Positions 34,255-48,175 are shown, counted from the stretch's first letter. The stretch: 64,000 bases of DNA from Fratercula arctica (GCA_947846985.1 CANTUZ010000001.1:111989757-112053756); one strand, 5' to 3'. Notes: generated by a model from the sequence alone, not told the origin. Numbers and translations are program-made.

Positions 34255-35902
34255 CTAAGGAGATTCCTACCAGACTTAGCAATGAATGAAGACTTATCCG
34301 CAGAAAAAATAAAATAGTCAAGATCTCAGTATTCTTTCAGAAAGAAATCATTAATGCCAATTAAAAGCATGAATCAGAAGATACATGTCTTTGTTATTTC
34401 AAAACTGAACATCAAAACATTTCATCTGAGAATGATGAAACAAAATGCTTCACTTCCTAGGGAAAAAAATAAATCACTTTTTTCAGTTTGAACTATTGAA
34501 CAGATTCAGGACAAATGATTTTCCTTAAGTTGCTTTAGCAATTATTTATCCCCAAATCCTGCTTAATTTTAGCCACAAGCATTACAGACACTGCTAGTCA
34601 CTCCAGCTTGGTTGGTGAGGAGTATTGTAAAGAGGAGCTGTAGCTACAGGAGTTTGTTAAGACATAGTTTATTCCAGACCACAAGCCAGCCACAAAGCCA
34701 GAGTAAAACTGTTAGATGGAGGCTCCCGTTCTGCCACTACAAAAGCCTAGACCTGCAGGCTTCACAATTTCACCCCATAAGCCAGCTGGTCCCTGAACAC
34801 CATGGTCTGGTCCCTGAGCTCCTACTCTGGTGCAGGAACAAGCCCCATGTGTTGTGAAATAGAAAGTGTGGCCACATGGCGGTGAAGTCTGTGTTGGAAG
34901 GCACAGTGTTGCAGCCCAGATTTCCAGCAGTAGGTACGCGTGGAAGGAAAGCAGCAGTGAAAATAAATGCTTTATGATCCCAACTTGTGATTGTGTGGTA
35001 TAAGACAGGAAAAGCTAGAAGGTAAGTCACAGAAGACTGTATTTGTGGAGATACTGTAGCAGCATTGGAAAAGTAGTAGATCCCAACTGAGGTAAGCAGC
35101 TGTAGCCTACAGGCATGAGATGTGCAGCAGTCCTAGCTTTCATGAGCAAGGGCTTGTGCTTGGGGGAGGGCGAGGAAGGGACTGAAGCATACCACCTCCT
35201 CTGTGTGACAGGTCTGGCACAGATGTGGAGGCTGCTATCAACAGCAGCAGCCATCCCAAGTTAAGTCTGGAAAGCCTTGTTGAAATGGGACAGTAGCTTG
35301 AGTTTTATGCAGGGCTCTAAGCTCTGGAAGTCAGTTCTGTATTTGCTGCAACAGAGCTTGGACTTTGTGACCTTGAGACTGAGCTGTAAGGCTCCCAGAA
35401 AAATCAGAAGTAGAGAAATATATTATGCCTCAGTATTGCAGATGTTGTTTCTCTGTCAATTGTCACTGAGCTATTGCCTCAGAAAAGAACACTGAAGTGT
35501 CAGTGCTGTCTGCAAGCCTCAGTGAAAACATCAGTCACTCTAATTAAAGAGTAACCAGAAATTGTTTTCCCTTATATACTGTTCACCATCAAAGCATACA
35601 TTGGGAAAAGACCACAGCCTGTTGCTGGGATGATGCTGTTAAAAAACCTGAAACCTGGCAGATATTGACATCTTATGCTTTTTCCAGAAGTTATTGTTCC
35701 AAATTCATCCAAATATTAAATATTTATCCATACAGCTAAAGAATGAACAAAAATCTCAGGACAGTATCAACAAGACAACATGGAAGTAAGAGCCCCGTTA
35801 AAGGGAAGCCACTCTAAAAAGAGAAGAATTTTCACAGAGGACATATTGCCAAGACATCCATAGCAGAAAGGGCCAATATTTGGGATACAGCTAAATACTT
35901 AC
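34255..35902. other. intron-like DNA with a GC-richer stretch
   Basis: The stretch at about 34,600-35,500 is GC-richer, with several medium open frames on both strands. None has convincing splice sites. At least one exon should lie here, because the phases of the exons at 35,903 and 34,254 do not match. Confidence 0.4.
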
Positions 35903-35968
35903 CACTCTATGCCTTGCTTTCCATCCCCAGATTTTTGATACCCAGTGACAGTGGCACTTGTGTTTTGC
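35903..35968 (-). CDS. putative coding exon, polar
   Basis: 66 bases with a perfect GTAAGTATT donor but a poor acceptor (gtaagtgaggaacag). In the phase left by the exon at 37,903 it reads QNTSATVTGYQKSGDGKQGI and then E, ending two bases into a codon. Glycine/serine/threonine-rich and linker-like. Confidence 0.38.
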
Positions 35969-36479
35969 CTGTTCCTCACTTACACTACTGGAGTGTAAGT
36001 GACACTAGCCGACATGCGTAGTCTTTCCCACCATCTGCTGTGCATGTGTTATCTAACAAAAGCATGGTGAAGACCTGGGGATGACAGCATTGAAATTACA
36101 TTCATAAGAAAAACAAAAACTCCAACTCTAGCAACAAGACTATGTAATAATAACAATGATGTTAAATGGCTAGTGGTCCAAGCTAAAGGAGCAGGATTTG
36201 GGGGAAAGCACGCATATCCCATTTGACTAAAATCGGCTAGTGTCAAAATAGAAGGCAATGCTGTTACTGTTCTAGCAAATCTAAATCCAATTCAGCAACT
36301 AAATGGCTCTCAACCCCCCAAACCAGTGGAAATTATGAATGGGATAATTATATGCTGTTAGCTTTTCTTGATCCACTTGTTTGAAGGATGATTTCTCTAA
36401 AATGCTTGCACCAGCCATATACATTCCCTTCTTTCTCTGCATTTTTTTCCTAGACTAGGTAAATTATATGATGTAGAAC

Positions 36480-36523
36480 ATAAAAAAAAAAAAAAAAAGA
36501 AAAAAGAAAAAAAAAAAAAAAAA
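36480..36523 (+). repeat. A-rich homopolymer tract
   Basis: Long A-runs interrupted by single G residues. Intronic; the open minus frame across it is phenylalanine-rich and not a gene. Confidence 0.92.
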
Positions 36524-37902
36524 GCATGGGAGAAGGCAAAAGTCCTTGTTCTCCAGAAGTACACAAGCAAATTACCAGTCACAGATTCAACACTGGCAGC
36601 ATAAATCATTGCTTACGTCCATCCATAAATCATTGCACGTTTGTTGCTTTACTCAGAGTGAAGAGGGAGGATGATGAAGAAAGAGACAACCAGGTGAAAA
36701 GACAAAGTAATATTTTAAGTTTTCCTAACCTCCTAGTTTACAGCTTAGACCTAGTTAGTCGTAGTACTTCTGGATCATAAAATCAAATAGTTTAAATATT
36801 AATTTCAAACAATTTTGCCTGCTTACCCAGGATTTCAAGGAATAATACACAGGTACCTCTACACATCAGTTATTCTCACAGATAATAATTTTTTACATTC
36901 ATTCTCTTTAAAAATTCAGGCTCAGGAATGAATTATAGCCCTCTATTAGAAAATAAAACAGCAGTGTCTGTAACAGCTAATGATGCCCAATAGTTTCCTC
37001 ATTATCCTTTGTTCTTAAGTCATACAGAGTTTTGGGCTAAATTCTCCCAGTAGGACTCCAAAATTTTTCTGGTTATATTTGCTTTTCCTTTTGTTTGCTA
37101 GAGATTTTCGGGTAGGCAAGGGTAGCCATGCTACCTTTTAAGCTAAAAACAGACAGCAAAAGAGAAAAATAACTTCTTCAGTGTCTGTTCTTTGAATTAC
37201 TTGAAGCTCCATAGGCTTTTGCTCCTCAAACCTTGATTTTATACATAAAAAGCATCCCTTGGGCTTCTCTTCACCATTTAAGTAATCTAAAGTGTCACCC
37301 TTCAGAGAAGAGAAATGAAGCAGGACTACTTTTCCAACTTATCACCGCCACTACCCTGTAAAGAGGTGGACTGACTTGATTGTCATCACCACTCTTTATG
37401 CAACAGCCATGCTTTCTAATTACATCCCCTGCTTCTACTAATATTGGAGTTAATCCTACTGGATCATACTGTGTTGTTTCTGTTGATTACAATGGACTCT
37501 GGATCCAGCTGACAGAAAAAGAAATAACGGGTTTAGGCCAGCATGCTGAATTAGTATGTTTTAGAATATTTTATGAAGAAAAACAAAAATCCCCAAGGAA
37601 AGCATCGTCACTTTTACAACCCCACAGAACAGGGAAGCTGGGGAACCAAAGAAAGACACTGAAAGCGAGAGCGAGAGGGGAACAGTAACAGTGTGAGAGA
37701 GAAGATAAACAAGGCAACAGAAGAATTTAAACTCTGCAGTGTTTGAAGGGGACATGACAGGAAGGTGAATTTGTCTCATTATCTTTTCAAACAGTTGCAA
37801 ACTGATGCTTTTAGTGGGGAAGGGGGCCCACTTCTTATTAAACCTAACAAGGAAAGTTATAATGCAATAGTAAACCATAATTACACCACTTCCTGAACTT
37901 AC

Positions 37903-37932
37903 ATAGTCAGTGAAGATGTTGTCAACAAAGAA
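37903..37932 (-). CDS. putative 30-base micro-exon
   Basis: Excellent acceptor (ggctggtttttaattatttag) and GTAAGTTC donor around 30 bases. In the phase of the neighbouring exons it reads SLLTTSSLT with a split codon at each end. In phase zero it would read FFVDNIFTDY. Splice-site quality is the main support; the frame is uncertain. Confidence 0.4.
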
Positions 37933-38443
37933 CTAAATAATTAAAAACCAGCCATGTGTATATGTATTATATGTATTACATACAACATGTCTATGTATTG
38001 GAAAGGGTTAGACCAAGTTTAACCCAAAGGAATTGTATCCATGAAATAACTTTTTTTTTTTTTTAATACTAAACTACTTCAGCAAGAGCAATATTTAGAA
38101 AACATTAACATCTCAAGAGATGCAAAATAAAGATTAAAATTAATCTGGCCTTCCAACTTGAGAAAATGCAGTATTTTGGAGCTGTCTTTCCCAGTTTCAC
38201 ACTTTTACAAGAATCTTAGAACCCATACAACAGTAAGCTGCATATTCTCCTTCTCCTGTGCTTAATATGCATTGGAAACATTACAGCAAGGTCAAGAAAC
38301 TATAACAAGCATTATGTGAGATTACTTTGTACATACAAAGCAGTGGATACAACTGTTGTATCTCAAAATGCCCATGGAACTTGGAACAGTCACAGCTTTC
38401 TCTTTCTATAAATCTCATGGAGCTGAGTCTGCACCCATCTTAC

Positions 38444-38496
38444 TGATTATAGTCAAATGAGGATTTTGCCATAGGGATGAGGAAGGGCAAAGGATA
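38444..38496 (-). CDS. putative coding exon
   Basis: 53 bases with an acceptor after attatatattttttattag and a GTAAGA donor. It reads YPLPFLIPMAKSSFDYN from a whole codon and ends two bases into a codon, in agreement with the exon on each side. Confidence 0.42.
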
Positions 38497-38699
38497 CTAA
38501 TAAAAAATATATAATACTACTACTAAAATACTCTCTCTCTGCTGAGGACATTGTGGCATCTATAACAAGCTACAAAAAGTCATGGGATCTCCCATTAATG
38601 AGATAAGTTGGCCCCAAACTGGATCCACTTGGGAATTTCCAGTGCTTGGCAAGAGGGCTGGAAGAAAAGGAGTCTTCCATCGCAGTGAAAGTGGGTGAC

Positions 38700-38769
38700 C
38701 TGCCTTGTAACCCTGATCACTGCATTGCTGATTTGTATGCCTAATGGCCATCTACCTCCAGTATCAGGT
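38700..38769 (-). CDS. putative coding exon
   Basis: Very good acceptor (cttgcaatattctttcag). After one base the frame reads PDTGGRWPLGIQISNAVIRV then TRQ. I place the end at a weak GTCACC donor because it keeps phase with the exon at 38,496. The same frame stays open to about 38,598, so the right (5') edge is better supported than the 3' one. Confidence 0.4.
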
Positions 38770-39720
38770 CTGAAAGAATATTGCAAGATTCCGATTAATT
38801 AGATAGAGCATAAAGGCTGGGTTCACTTGCAGAAGCAGCTCCTTTTGACGGTTATCACCTTGATTTCTGAGGCTTTGACCTATGAGCAGTATTTGCCTTT
38901 ACTGCTCACAAAGGATGCTTATATTATGCACTTGCAAAAGAATTCCTCTAAAGCACAGCTATCTAGTCCTACATGCCATACAGGAGTACAGAGTCTAGAA
39001 AAAATCTTGTGGTATGCAAACTTGACAGCTATCTGCTGAATATTATGTCAGATCTGCCTACTATCAGGTCACAGGTAGGTATATTTTTAATGTTGCTTCC
39101 TTTTCACGTAAAGTTATATTTCTGGTGATGTAAGGAAACTGACATTCTTTTTCAAAATTAATTTCATATAACACAACACTACAAGGTGGCTTAGTCACAG
39201 ATATAAACTGGTCTGCCGATATATACACAATGCACATACAAACATTCTGAGTTCAGTCTATAGATTAAACTGGCTGTTCCAGGCCAGGAGACAAGTAGGA
39301 TTTCAAACTTTGTTCTTACTTCAGTGCTGCTTCTTGACAGGTATGAGCATCAGTGTGATGGCTATTGTGGCTCTCAGCCAAAGGCACCTAACTTTCCTTA
39401 TTCACTGTAAATGCATATGAGCTGCCTTCTTTGGCTTGGTAAATTTATAGGTCTGGGTGCTTGCGTTGCTGTGCTTAGTCTAACAATGCCCAAGTTTCTT
39501 GTTAATCGGGGTGCAAATGACTTCTTTCCCAACACATAAATTATAATACATTGAATAATGATTTAATAATGAATAATATCTTGAATAATGATTTAGTTAA
39601 GTAGAAAAGAAAATATCACTCTGTAATTGAGTTGGTGAGGTGAATGAAGGTCCCTCTACATGAGCAGAGAATAATGAAACTGGATCCAAAATGGAGTAGA
39701 GCAAAGACTTCTGCTCATAC

Positions 39721-39850
39721 ACAGCAGTACCAACGCAACAGAAATTGAATACCATAAATCCTTGTTACAATTCATAAAAGAATTCTCTGCAGCAGTAAGT
39801 AGATTTCTCAAAATGATATCTGCTTTGTGTGGCATTTCAAGCACACAAGT
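39721..39850 (-). CDS. putative coding exon, unidentified minus-strand gene
   Basis: 130 bases with an acceptor after ggtccagcacttcag and a GTATGA donor. It opens on a whole codon, agreeing with the exon at 46,913, and reads TCVLEMPHKADIILRNLLTA, AENSFMNCNKDLWYSIS and VALVLL. Composition suggests an alpha-helical repeat-like segment; no specific family identified. The next exon downstream does not match in phase, so one is missing. Confidence 0.52.
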
Positions 39851-40362
39851 CTGAAGTGCTGGACCTTGAACCCAGTACACCTAGTCCCCCACCCTACATC
39901 CCAGGATGCCCCAGGAAGAATATGAGAGAATGTAAGGGAAAAACACAGTAACATGTGGACGCTTGGACAAGCATGTAGCAGTATTTCCTCAGAATACTTC
40001 TTCAGCCTCCAGTGATCCATGAGTCTGATACTTAAAGACCAGTTGGTCAGATCGCTGTACCAACCAAATTAGGAAAAACTACAGTTAAGAATACTTCTAG
40101 CAAACAAACCAAGAGAGATCAGTAAAGACTCTTACTTACTAACATTTTGGAAAGGTACCTAGGAGTCACCATGGATACTTCTCTAACACCACCTCGACAT
40201 TCAGCTGTGGTCAGGCAGGATGTTGGGAATTACTAGGAACAGACAAAACCAGTAGATGGAACTATAATGTTTTACAAAACAGTGGGGACTCACCATTTTG
40301 AGTACCATATAACCATATACTAGTCTAGTCAGCCCATCTCCAAAAGGATACGGTAAAATAAA

Positions 40363-40381
40363 ATAAATAAATAAATAAATA
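40363..40381 (+). repeat. (AAAT)n microsatellite
   Basis: About five AAAT units; a separate G-run of about 13 lies at 40,675-40,687. Confidence 0.85.
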
Positions 40382-41249
40382 GGTATAAATCTGAAAATAT
40401 TATCAGAGGTGCTTAATGGTTTCTTAATAATGACCACAAATATAAGTATACTTTAGCTCTTAAAGGAGACAACAGATGGGAATAAGGCAGAGCTAAAGTC
40501 ATCACAGACAACAGGCATAGCAATGAATGATCGCTCTATTCTTCTGTTGCTTCTTATATTCATGTATAACTTATCTCCATGCCTAAGCATCAAGGATTGG
40601 TCACTGTCAGGAATAAGATATAATGTCAGGTGTGCTTCAGGCATAAATGGCACGGCATTATGCAACAAAAACGGCGGGGGGGGGGGAGATAGAATTCTGT
40701 TTTTCTTCAAAGTAACTTATAAGGCAGTTAGAAATTTCACACAAGGTCATACACATCATAATTGTAAACTAAATGTGGCAATGCTGATATGGTTGTTGAT
40801 TTTTTTTTTTCCTAATATGTTTGTTCCCTTCATGTGGTCACTTTGTAAAACAAAAAGTAAGCTGAGATTTCCTGTTGAACTCCAACCTTCCCTACCCAAA
40901 CTTGAAAAAATCTGTAACACTTTTCAATCAGTCTGAAGCCCAGAACTGTGGAGACCTTCAATTGATGAAGTAGAGAACTCCTGGAGAAATGTGCTTTTGG
41001 TCCATTTTAGCATAAAAGGTGAAATACAGACAAAAGAGTGCTCTGTAACATTTTGTGTTTCACAGTTCTTGTAGAAATTTGATCTTCTGAGTGATCTATA
41101 CTGCTGGGGGATTCAATTAAAGGAAGTTTAACAGTTGGGTATACAAGCAATGGAGTGCAAAGGCAGTTGGGTAAGTGGTATTTGGCATAGCATTATGAAG
41201 CATGTGATGGTCCAGAATATTTGTCTTATTTAAAATCACAACAGTAAAG

Positions 41250-41676
41250 GTATTAAACTGGAACACCTCTCCTGTGACAAAAGGCTGAGAAAGTTGGAGT
41301 TGTTCAGCCTGGGAAAGTCTCCAGGTAGACCTTATTGAAGCCTTTCAATATACAAAGGGGATTTATTAGAAGGACAGAGGGAGATTTTTTAGCAAGGACT
41401 ATAGTGACAGAACTAAGGAGAACTATTTTAAACTGAAAGAGGGTAGGTACAGATTGGACATAAGAAAGAACATTTTTTATGATAAGGGTGCAGCCTGCAG
41501 TGCAACAGGTTGCCCGGAGAAGCTGGGGATGCCCCGTCATTGGATGTGTTCAAGGTTAGGCTGCATGTGGCTTTGAGCAATCTGATCTAGTGAAAGATGT
41601 CCCTGCCAATGGTAGGAGGTCTGGATGATCTTTAAAGGCACCTTCCAACCCAACCGTTCTACGGTTCTATGATTCT
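41250..41676 (+). mobile_element. diverged CR1 LINE 3' fragment
   Basis: Recognisable by ggctgagaaagttggagttg, gttcagcctggg, agattggacataagaaagaac, gaagctggggatgccccgtc and the 3' end ttctacggttctatgattct. More substitutions and small gaps than the neighbouring copies; ORF2 is broken throughout. Confidence 0.88.
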
Positions 41677-42445
41677 AAACTAATACCAGCATGCACAAAT
41701 ATCCAGTAATGCACAGTTGCCTGGGCACCTGTACAAAAATGTCACTAAAATGAAAAAAAAAAACCTGCAAAAGAATCATTGCTTTCACTAGTAGTAATGA
41801 ACTAGGGGACCTTGTTTCCTAAGCAGTGTGTGTGTGGAGGGGGGGAAGTCTAATGACTCCTTGTTTTAAAATAACTACTCAGCAAAACACCAGCTTTGTA
41901 GAGCTTTGTGAATCAGGATGGTAATGTTGAAGCTCTTAATTTAAACATTGCTCCTCTTTTGATTATAGAGAAACAATGATGAAATTAAAAAGTAATGTGC
42001 TTTTTTTCCTGTCTGATGACAACCAAGGGGGAAAACTAACATCTTTGTTTTCAACATTTTCTAGTGTGGAGAAGTAAAATGGAAATTGAACAGATGCCTT
42101 CAGTCTATTGTGGGTTCTTTTTCAAACAGCTATTTCTGTAATTTCGTAAGAAGAACATGACAATCCATCTTTCTGAATTAGAAAAAAAGTGGGTTTACTT
42201 GAGAGAACGGTCACTGTATACTTTTTACTTGTGATACTTGCTTTAAGATGATGCATTATGAACAATACACTAGTAGGACACGGCAGTTACTTTGAATCCC
42301 TTAGGATTTTCAATGAAATCTGACAAAATCTTACAGTAAATGCATTTTATTCTAAGGAACAAGGTGGGGTTATCAAAAGATATTATTATGATACTTCAGA
42401 GAGAGAGCAGTATATGATTCTTCCCAATAACAATTTTAGTTACAT

Positions 42446-42912
42446 GCATAGGATCATAGAATCGTCTAGGTTAGAAGGGACCTTTAAGACCATTGAGTCC
42501 AACCATCAACCTAACACTGCCAAGACCACCACTAAACCGTGTCCCTAAGTACCAGGTCTGCCCATCTTTTAAATACCTCTGGGGATGGTGACTCAACCAC
42601 TTCCCTGGGCAGCCTGTTACAATGCTTGACAACCCTTTCAGTGAAGGAATTTTTCCTAATAACCAATCTAAAACTCCCCTGGCATAACTTGAGGCCATTT
42701 CCTCTTGTCCTATTGCTTATTACTTGTGAAAAGATTGACCCCCTACCTCCCTACAGCCTCCATTCAGGTAGTTGTAGAGGGTGATAAGGTTTCCCCTCAG
42801 CCTCTCTTTCTCCAGACTAAACAACCCCAGTTCCCTCAGCCGCTCCTCATAAGACTTGTGCTCTAGGTCCCTCACCAGCTTTGTCGCCCTTCTCTGGACA
42901 CACTCCAGAATC
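42446..42912 (-). mobile_element. CR1 LINE 3' fragment
   Basis: Minus-strand copy. The 3' end lies left (ggatcatagaatcgtctagg) and the truncation right, near tctggacacactccagaatc. ORF2-tail motifs on the minus strand include [20 protein letters not shown] and [20 protein letters not shown], with a frame break between them and the distal tail. Same 3' type as the copies at 3.2, 4.9 and 60.7 kb. It sits 0.8 kb from the oppositely oriented copy at 41.3 kb. Confidence 0.95.
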
Positions 42913-45900
42913 TCATTGTGTTTCTTACAGCGAGGGGCCTGCACAACCAGCTACTTAAGGCAGACCACCATCGTGGTCTCAGGGAACAGCAAGGGATGGA
43001 CTTAAGAGGCTAATATTAGGTGTGTGAAGCCTCAGATTGCTGTTCTGGCTTCAGATGTTTGAAACCAAGACGCCAATCTTTCAGTAGCTTCATTTTAGCC
43101 AAACAGCCAATGCTTAGGAAAGAAAATGAGATTCGGGAACACAGGCCCACCTGGTTTTAGGCTCTAACACACACATTTGAATTCCTTGCTCCCTGTACAG
43201 TCAATGAAGAAAACTACAGAAGGTAATTCACTACTTCAGTGGTTGAATGTTCCTGTTTCTCTCTCTGCCCAATACAGAAGTAACAGTAGATAAGTACAAA
43301 GGATCAGAAAATCTCACTGAGCTCAGTCTTTTACGACTGGGGACAGCTAAGCTATGCAATAGGGTATATATTTTAAAGACTTTACAAAGCATCTGCACCA
43401 TCATACCCAATTCAGTATGAATAACTTAACAGCTTATAATACCTTGACACACGCTTTTAAATTTTAATAAAGGTCACAAGTCCACAACTATAATTTGACA
43501 CAGAAGGGCAGCAAAAGTCAACCGCACTGCCAGGGAACATACTCCTTTCACTAATTGGGGATTTTTTACATAAAACTTCCAGAAGACCCTAAGCACCCAT
43601 GCTACCAAGGAGGAAAGCCTTGCCTGCCTCAGTCCCCACCAACCTGATCCAAGATGAAAACCCACACTGCTGAATTAGGCAACTCTACTCAGGCAACGTC
43701 AATTTGACTTGTGTTCTAGATAGCATTTGCAGATAGACGAGTCTTTAAAAAAAATATTGCAGTACAGTAAAATGCTTTTTGGAATAAAGCAGCATCTAGA
43801 ATACAGACTCATAAAATTTTCTAATAGTTATCTAAAGATACCAGGAAATTATCCTGTCATAATCTACTACCTCTGTGCCACTCTGACAGCAGGAAGACCT
43901 GGATACCTAACAGAAATATTTCTGGCATGGAAAGCCCAGCACCAGCTGACAGAAAGGCCATACACATACTTAACACTTACCAACATAGAAGCTTTGCCAA
44001 GGGACAAACAGGGCCTAATCAGAGCATGCCGCTCTCCAATAACTCTTGGCTGTGGAGTGTCCCCCTGGCTCCACCACAGTTAAACACAATCTAGAGACGT
44101 GATTGAGCTGTTCTAACTTATCCAGGAACCTTCATCCAGGGATTACCCCAGACATAAAAACTGTCCTGAAATCACCCTTCCCATATGTACTTCTTCCTGG
44201 AAAAGGGATAATGCAGGGGGAATGTGAAAATCACTAATTTGAAACACAGTCATGTCCAGGAACTTGTAAGTAAAAGGACTTTGCTTTTGAGAAATTTCTG
44301 GACCTTCTGAGGACACACAATGAGAATGGGTTGGTTATGCTGGAACGCTCAAAAAAACCCCAAAAAACGTGCAGAAACCATGAGGTGAGTCACACACTGG
44401 AATTTAATCGATCCACCTTTAATTAAAACTACAATTATGTATTAAAAAAGAATGTTTTCACTCACACATCTCAGTACATGGGAATGCACATGTTTAACTC
44501 TTCTTAGTATTCTGAAGTTACACATGCAAATTCCCACATCTCATAGTGACGGTGTTCCCCATAAATTCAAATAGATGATTATCCTCAGCTGATGCATCAG
44601 GGCAAGCATTTCAAACTGTATCAGACAAGTGTAAAAATTCTCAGAGATTAATGAATTTAAGCTTCAAAACTAGCAGTGCTCCTTTGAATAAAGTTCACTT
44701 GCAGTTTTGTCTACAAAGATGCGTTAATTTATTAGGCATATGTATGAACTGATACCTTTCCTGAAAAATTCATTGCCATTTCTAACTGGCAGAACCTTTC
44801 CTTTTTAATCAGTCCTCCCCAACTTATATTGAATCAAGGTTGGAAAGGAAACTATTGCTTAATGAGAGTGTGATACCCAATGTCACAGCATACTAGTCCA
44901 TGAATGTACTTTGTTATGATTAGGCTTGCTGGACCAATAATTCAAGTTCTTTTCAAATCTTATAGAAGCAGGTGATTACTTTAGAGTAACATTCTGTTTC
45001 TCTGAAGCTCGCTACTAGAGTTTGGCAATAAACATAGGGAAGCCAGCAACTGGCATTTCCATGCTCAAACTTTATTGCAACTTTTTAGTTTTGACACAGT
45101 GGTTTATCTTAACAGGCTTTTTATCCCCTGCATATGTTTTAATTAAACAATAAATAACCATCAGCAGAACACGGATAATTATTGTAGGTACATTAGAAAT
45201 GAAAATCCCATGCTATAACTGTCTCCAAGTCAATGAAAATATTCATTATAAAAGCGTACCTTATTGGACATTTCAATTGCTTACACTTATACTTGTAATC
45301 AGTGGCAACGCAATGCTTACTAATAGAGAGAATCTCTGGGTGTAAGAAACTTAAGTCACAAAGACAGTTTAAAGACTTCTGGGTAGACGAAAATTTACCC
45401 TTTTTAATATAAATACTTCTGGACTTCCTCATTTGTTACAGTCCTTTTAGAGGGAATGCTGCTGCCTCAAATCCATTTACTAATGCTGAAGGAAATATAA
45501 AACTATAAAACACTATTCTTGTTACCATACAGTAGGAGCATAGAAGCAAAATATCCCACACACCCAGTCTCTCCAGAGCGAGAGAAGCGTATTGATTTTG
45601 CCATTTGTGGATCTTTGTAATTTTTACCCAACAACACAAAAAGATGACGAGTGTTTTGGGGTCTGTCTGTTTGGGCTTTTTTGATCTTCACAGTTCAACA
45701 CAATGTTCTTTGGCACCACTACAGTCGTTCATGGAGTCTTTCCTCTGTTAATAAAAAGATGAGCCACACCTATTCAACCATTCAACTCTTAGCAATTCTA
45801 CTCGGAATTGGCTAAAGCTAGAAACCTATTTCTTTCCTTCTGCCCTTCCTTTTCCTGGCTAGGGAATATGCAGCTGATATTAACCTATCATTTCTTCCCT

Positions 45901-46912
45901 CTCCAAATATGCCTGGCATTGTGACACTGCCAGCCCACCTCTCCCTGGATCCTAGCAGAAAGTGTTCTGGGGCTAGTCTTTAGTACATCGCTCATCTTTT
46001 TGAGGGCAGCACCTTGCCATGCCATCTGAGAATGTATTTTTTGATGCCATGAAAACGTGGGTCAGAGTTCGTCACTGCTTAAGAAATGTTTCCAACCTAG
46101 TTCATTCAATATAGAGGGAAAAAATGCATATAAGAGATAGGGGTGACAAGAAAATTCTACAGACTGTGTAATCTATTCTACTGGGAGCAGATCTGGTCTT
46201 TGAAAAAATAATGGAGGTGAACAACATGATTGATGTCAAAGGCTCTTAAATTCATTTTTGTGTAAAGATCTCAGGATCCCAACTAACATTCCCCTAGTAA
46301 CAATAGACAGGACCTTTCCCTGTAAGCATTCTTCAAAAATTTTCAGCCTGGGTGTGTATCACAGGTATGTCCAACACTGCCTTAAAGCCTTCCTGTGTTC
46401 GGAAAGGCTTGTATTCTGAGAAACTGATTCTTAATATGGATGTAGGATATAATTCAACTTCCATCTGACACCAGTAGAAATTAATTTCAAAGGAAAGACG
46501 ACTATATAAGAGTTTCAGGAAGCACATGATGCTTCAGAAATAAATAAAAAAAAAAAAAAACAACATAGTAAAAAATTCAAATTTCCTCTGAAAAAGTAGA
46601 CAGAAAAATTTCAACCGAATTAACACATAGGATGGCCAGTTTTCTAGAAAATGTCTCATTTATTCTCTGCACAATCTGTTTCCCTTCAGTGTAATATCTT
46701 CACCATACATAGAAGGAAGTGCATCTTAGGTCACCTTCAGCTATTAAATTCAGCTCTTAACAGTCCCTAGCATCTATCCATCCTAGTGAAATCACTATTT
46801 GAGTCTTCAGCTAAAACGTATAAAAACTCATTCTTTAAATCTTTCTTTTGGCTCTTTTCCTCTCGACAACCTCAACCAGACAGAGAATAGAAATACTGAC
46901 ACTATATTTCAC
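42913..46912. other. intron-like DNA
   Basis: No repeat family or well-supported exon recognised over 4 kb. The phases of the exons on either side (46,913 and 39,850) match directly, so no exon is required here. Confidence 0.45.
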
Positions 46913-47007
46913 GTAGTGGAAATTAGGCAATGCATTGAGAGCATTTCTCTGAACAGTTGATAATGGATTCCCATCATAGCTCTCAAAATTAGTCATCAAG
47001 TCACAAT
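46913..47007 (-). CDS. putative coding exon, unidentified minus-strand gene
   Basis: 95 bases with an excellent acceptor (aagctctttatttgatctcag). Two bases complete the codon begun at 49,799 as aspartate. It then reads CDLMTNFESYDGNPLSTVQR and NALNALPNFHY up to a GTGAAA donor on a whole codon. The frame remains open past the donor, so the 3' edge is a choice made on phase with the exon at 39,850. Confidence 0.48.
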
Positions 47008-48175
47008 CTGAGATCAAATAAAGAGCTTTTCAACGAAAATGAGCATGAACTGGCAATTAATACATTTAGACTGCAAATTTGAGGGTTTCCAATTATAAGA
47101 ATAGCAAGAATCTGAAGCAATCTCCTGGGTAATAATAATGAAGGCAACAATCTACCTATTGCTGAGGTGAATCTTGATGACTTTTGTAATCAGATTGGCT
47201 ATAATAGCAAGAACTCACTTCCTGGATTCAGTGATCCAGAGGATCGCTCTCAATGCTTGTCTTCTAAAAGCTGATTTATTTATTATGATTCTACGTATCT
47301 TCCCCAAATACCCTGGGAAGGATAATGAGATGGGAAGAACTAGAGATGAATCCCAGTTTTCAACATTTGGAAATGTTATAAGAATAGAAATAGAAATTAA
47401 TAAGAGGTCATTATAAACCTTTTTTAGCTTACATTTTTGACTACTGCAGTGAGCTTTATATGAAGACAGAATCCAAAACTTTTCCAAAACCAGAAAACAT
47501 TGTTCAATTCCTTTTGGTAAGAAATAGTAGATTTCCAAATTCTTATACAGAATTAATTATATCCCCCTTATTATTTACAGAACATAATTTCTAAAACCAA
47601 CATGACTCTAAGGATGAACGCCAAATGGTATTTTTGTGAAGTAGTCTGCTAGGTTGCCAGTAACCAGTTGCGTGTATTTTAATTAGTTCTCATAACAAAT
47701 TTTAATTAAAATGAATAATTCAAATATTATGCATTACAATCTCAAACATTCATCTTCTCAAGAAATGGAAAGAAACTTAAAAGGCTATGATTTAAAACAT
47801 AGTCTCCAAATTTGAGTTTGTAAACTTGAGGTTGTAAGACAAAGGATCTACAATTTGGATTGCCCTCTTATGTGGCCTTTGCCTGTGCAGAAGTTTTTTG
47901 GACAAGCAGAAGTCCCAGCAGGGAGACCGGAGACATCCAAATGCTCAGAAATACATCCTCAGGTTTCTACAACTGTAACAGCAGACACATACAATAATCA
48001 AAGTTTAGACAAAAGTCACTTTGAAAACTGGGTTTAAGCAAATATTTTATATTGTTGTAACCTCTGGGAGGACTGGAACTGCTGTGCATTACAGAAAAAA
48101 AAAAATCAAATAAGATTTTAATTAACAAGAATTAGATGACTGTACTTTGAAAAAAACCCAACCCTACCAGAAAAC

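Noticed and set aside
38827..39039. Plus-strand 70-codon frame with protein-like composition followed by a GTAGGT donor
   Set aside because: No convincing acceptor, and opposite to the strand of all linked exons; frames of this size occur by chance in 64 kb.
47219..47263. Minus-strand exon reading RQALRAILWITESR with a GTGAGT donor
   Set aside because: The flanking exons (49,799 and 47,007) join directly in phase; inserting this one breaks the frame.
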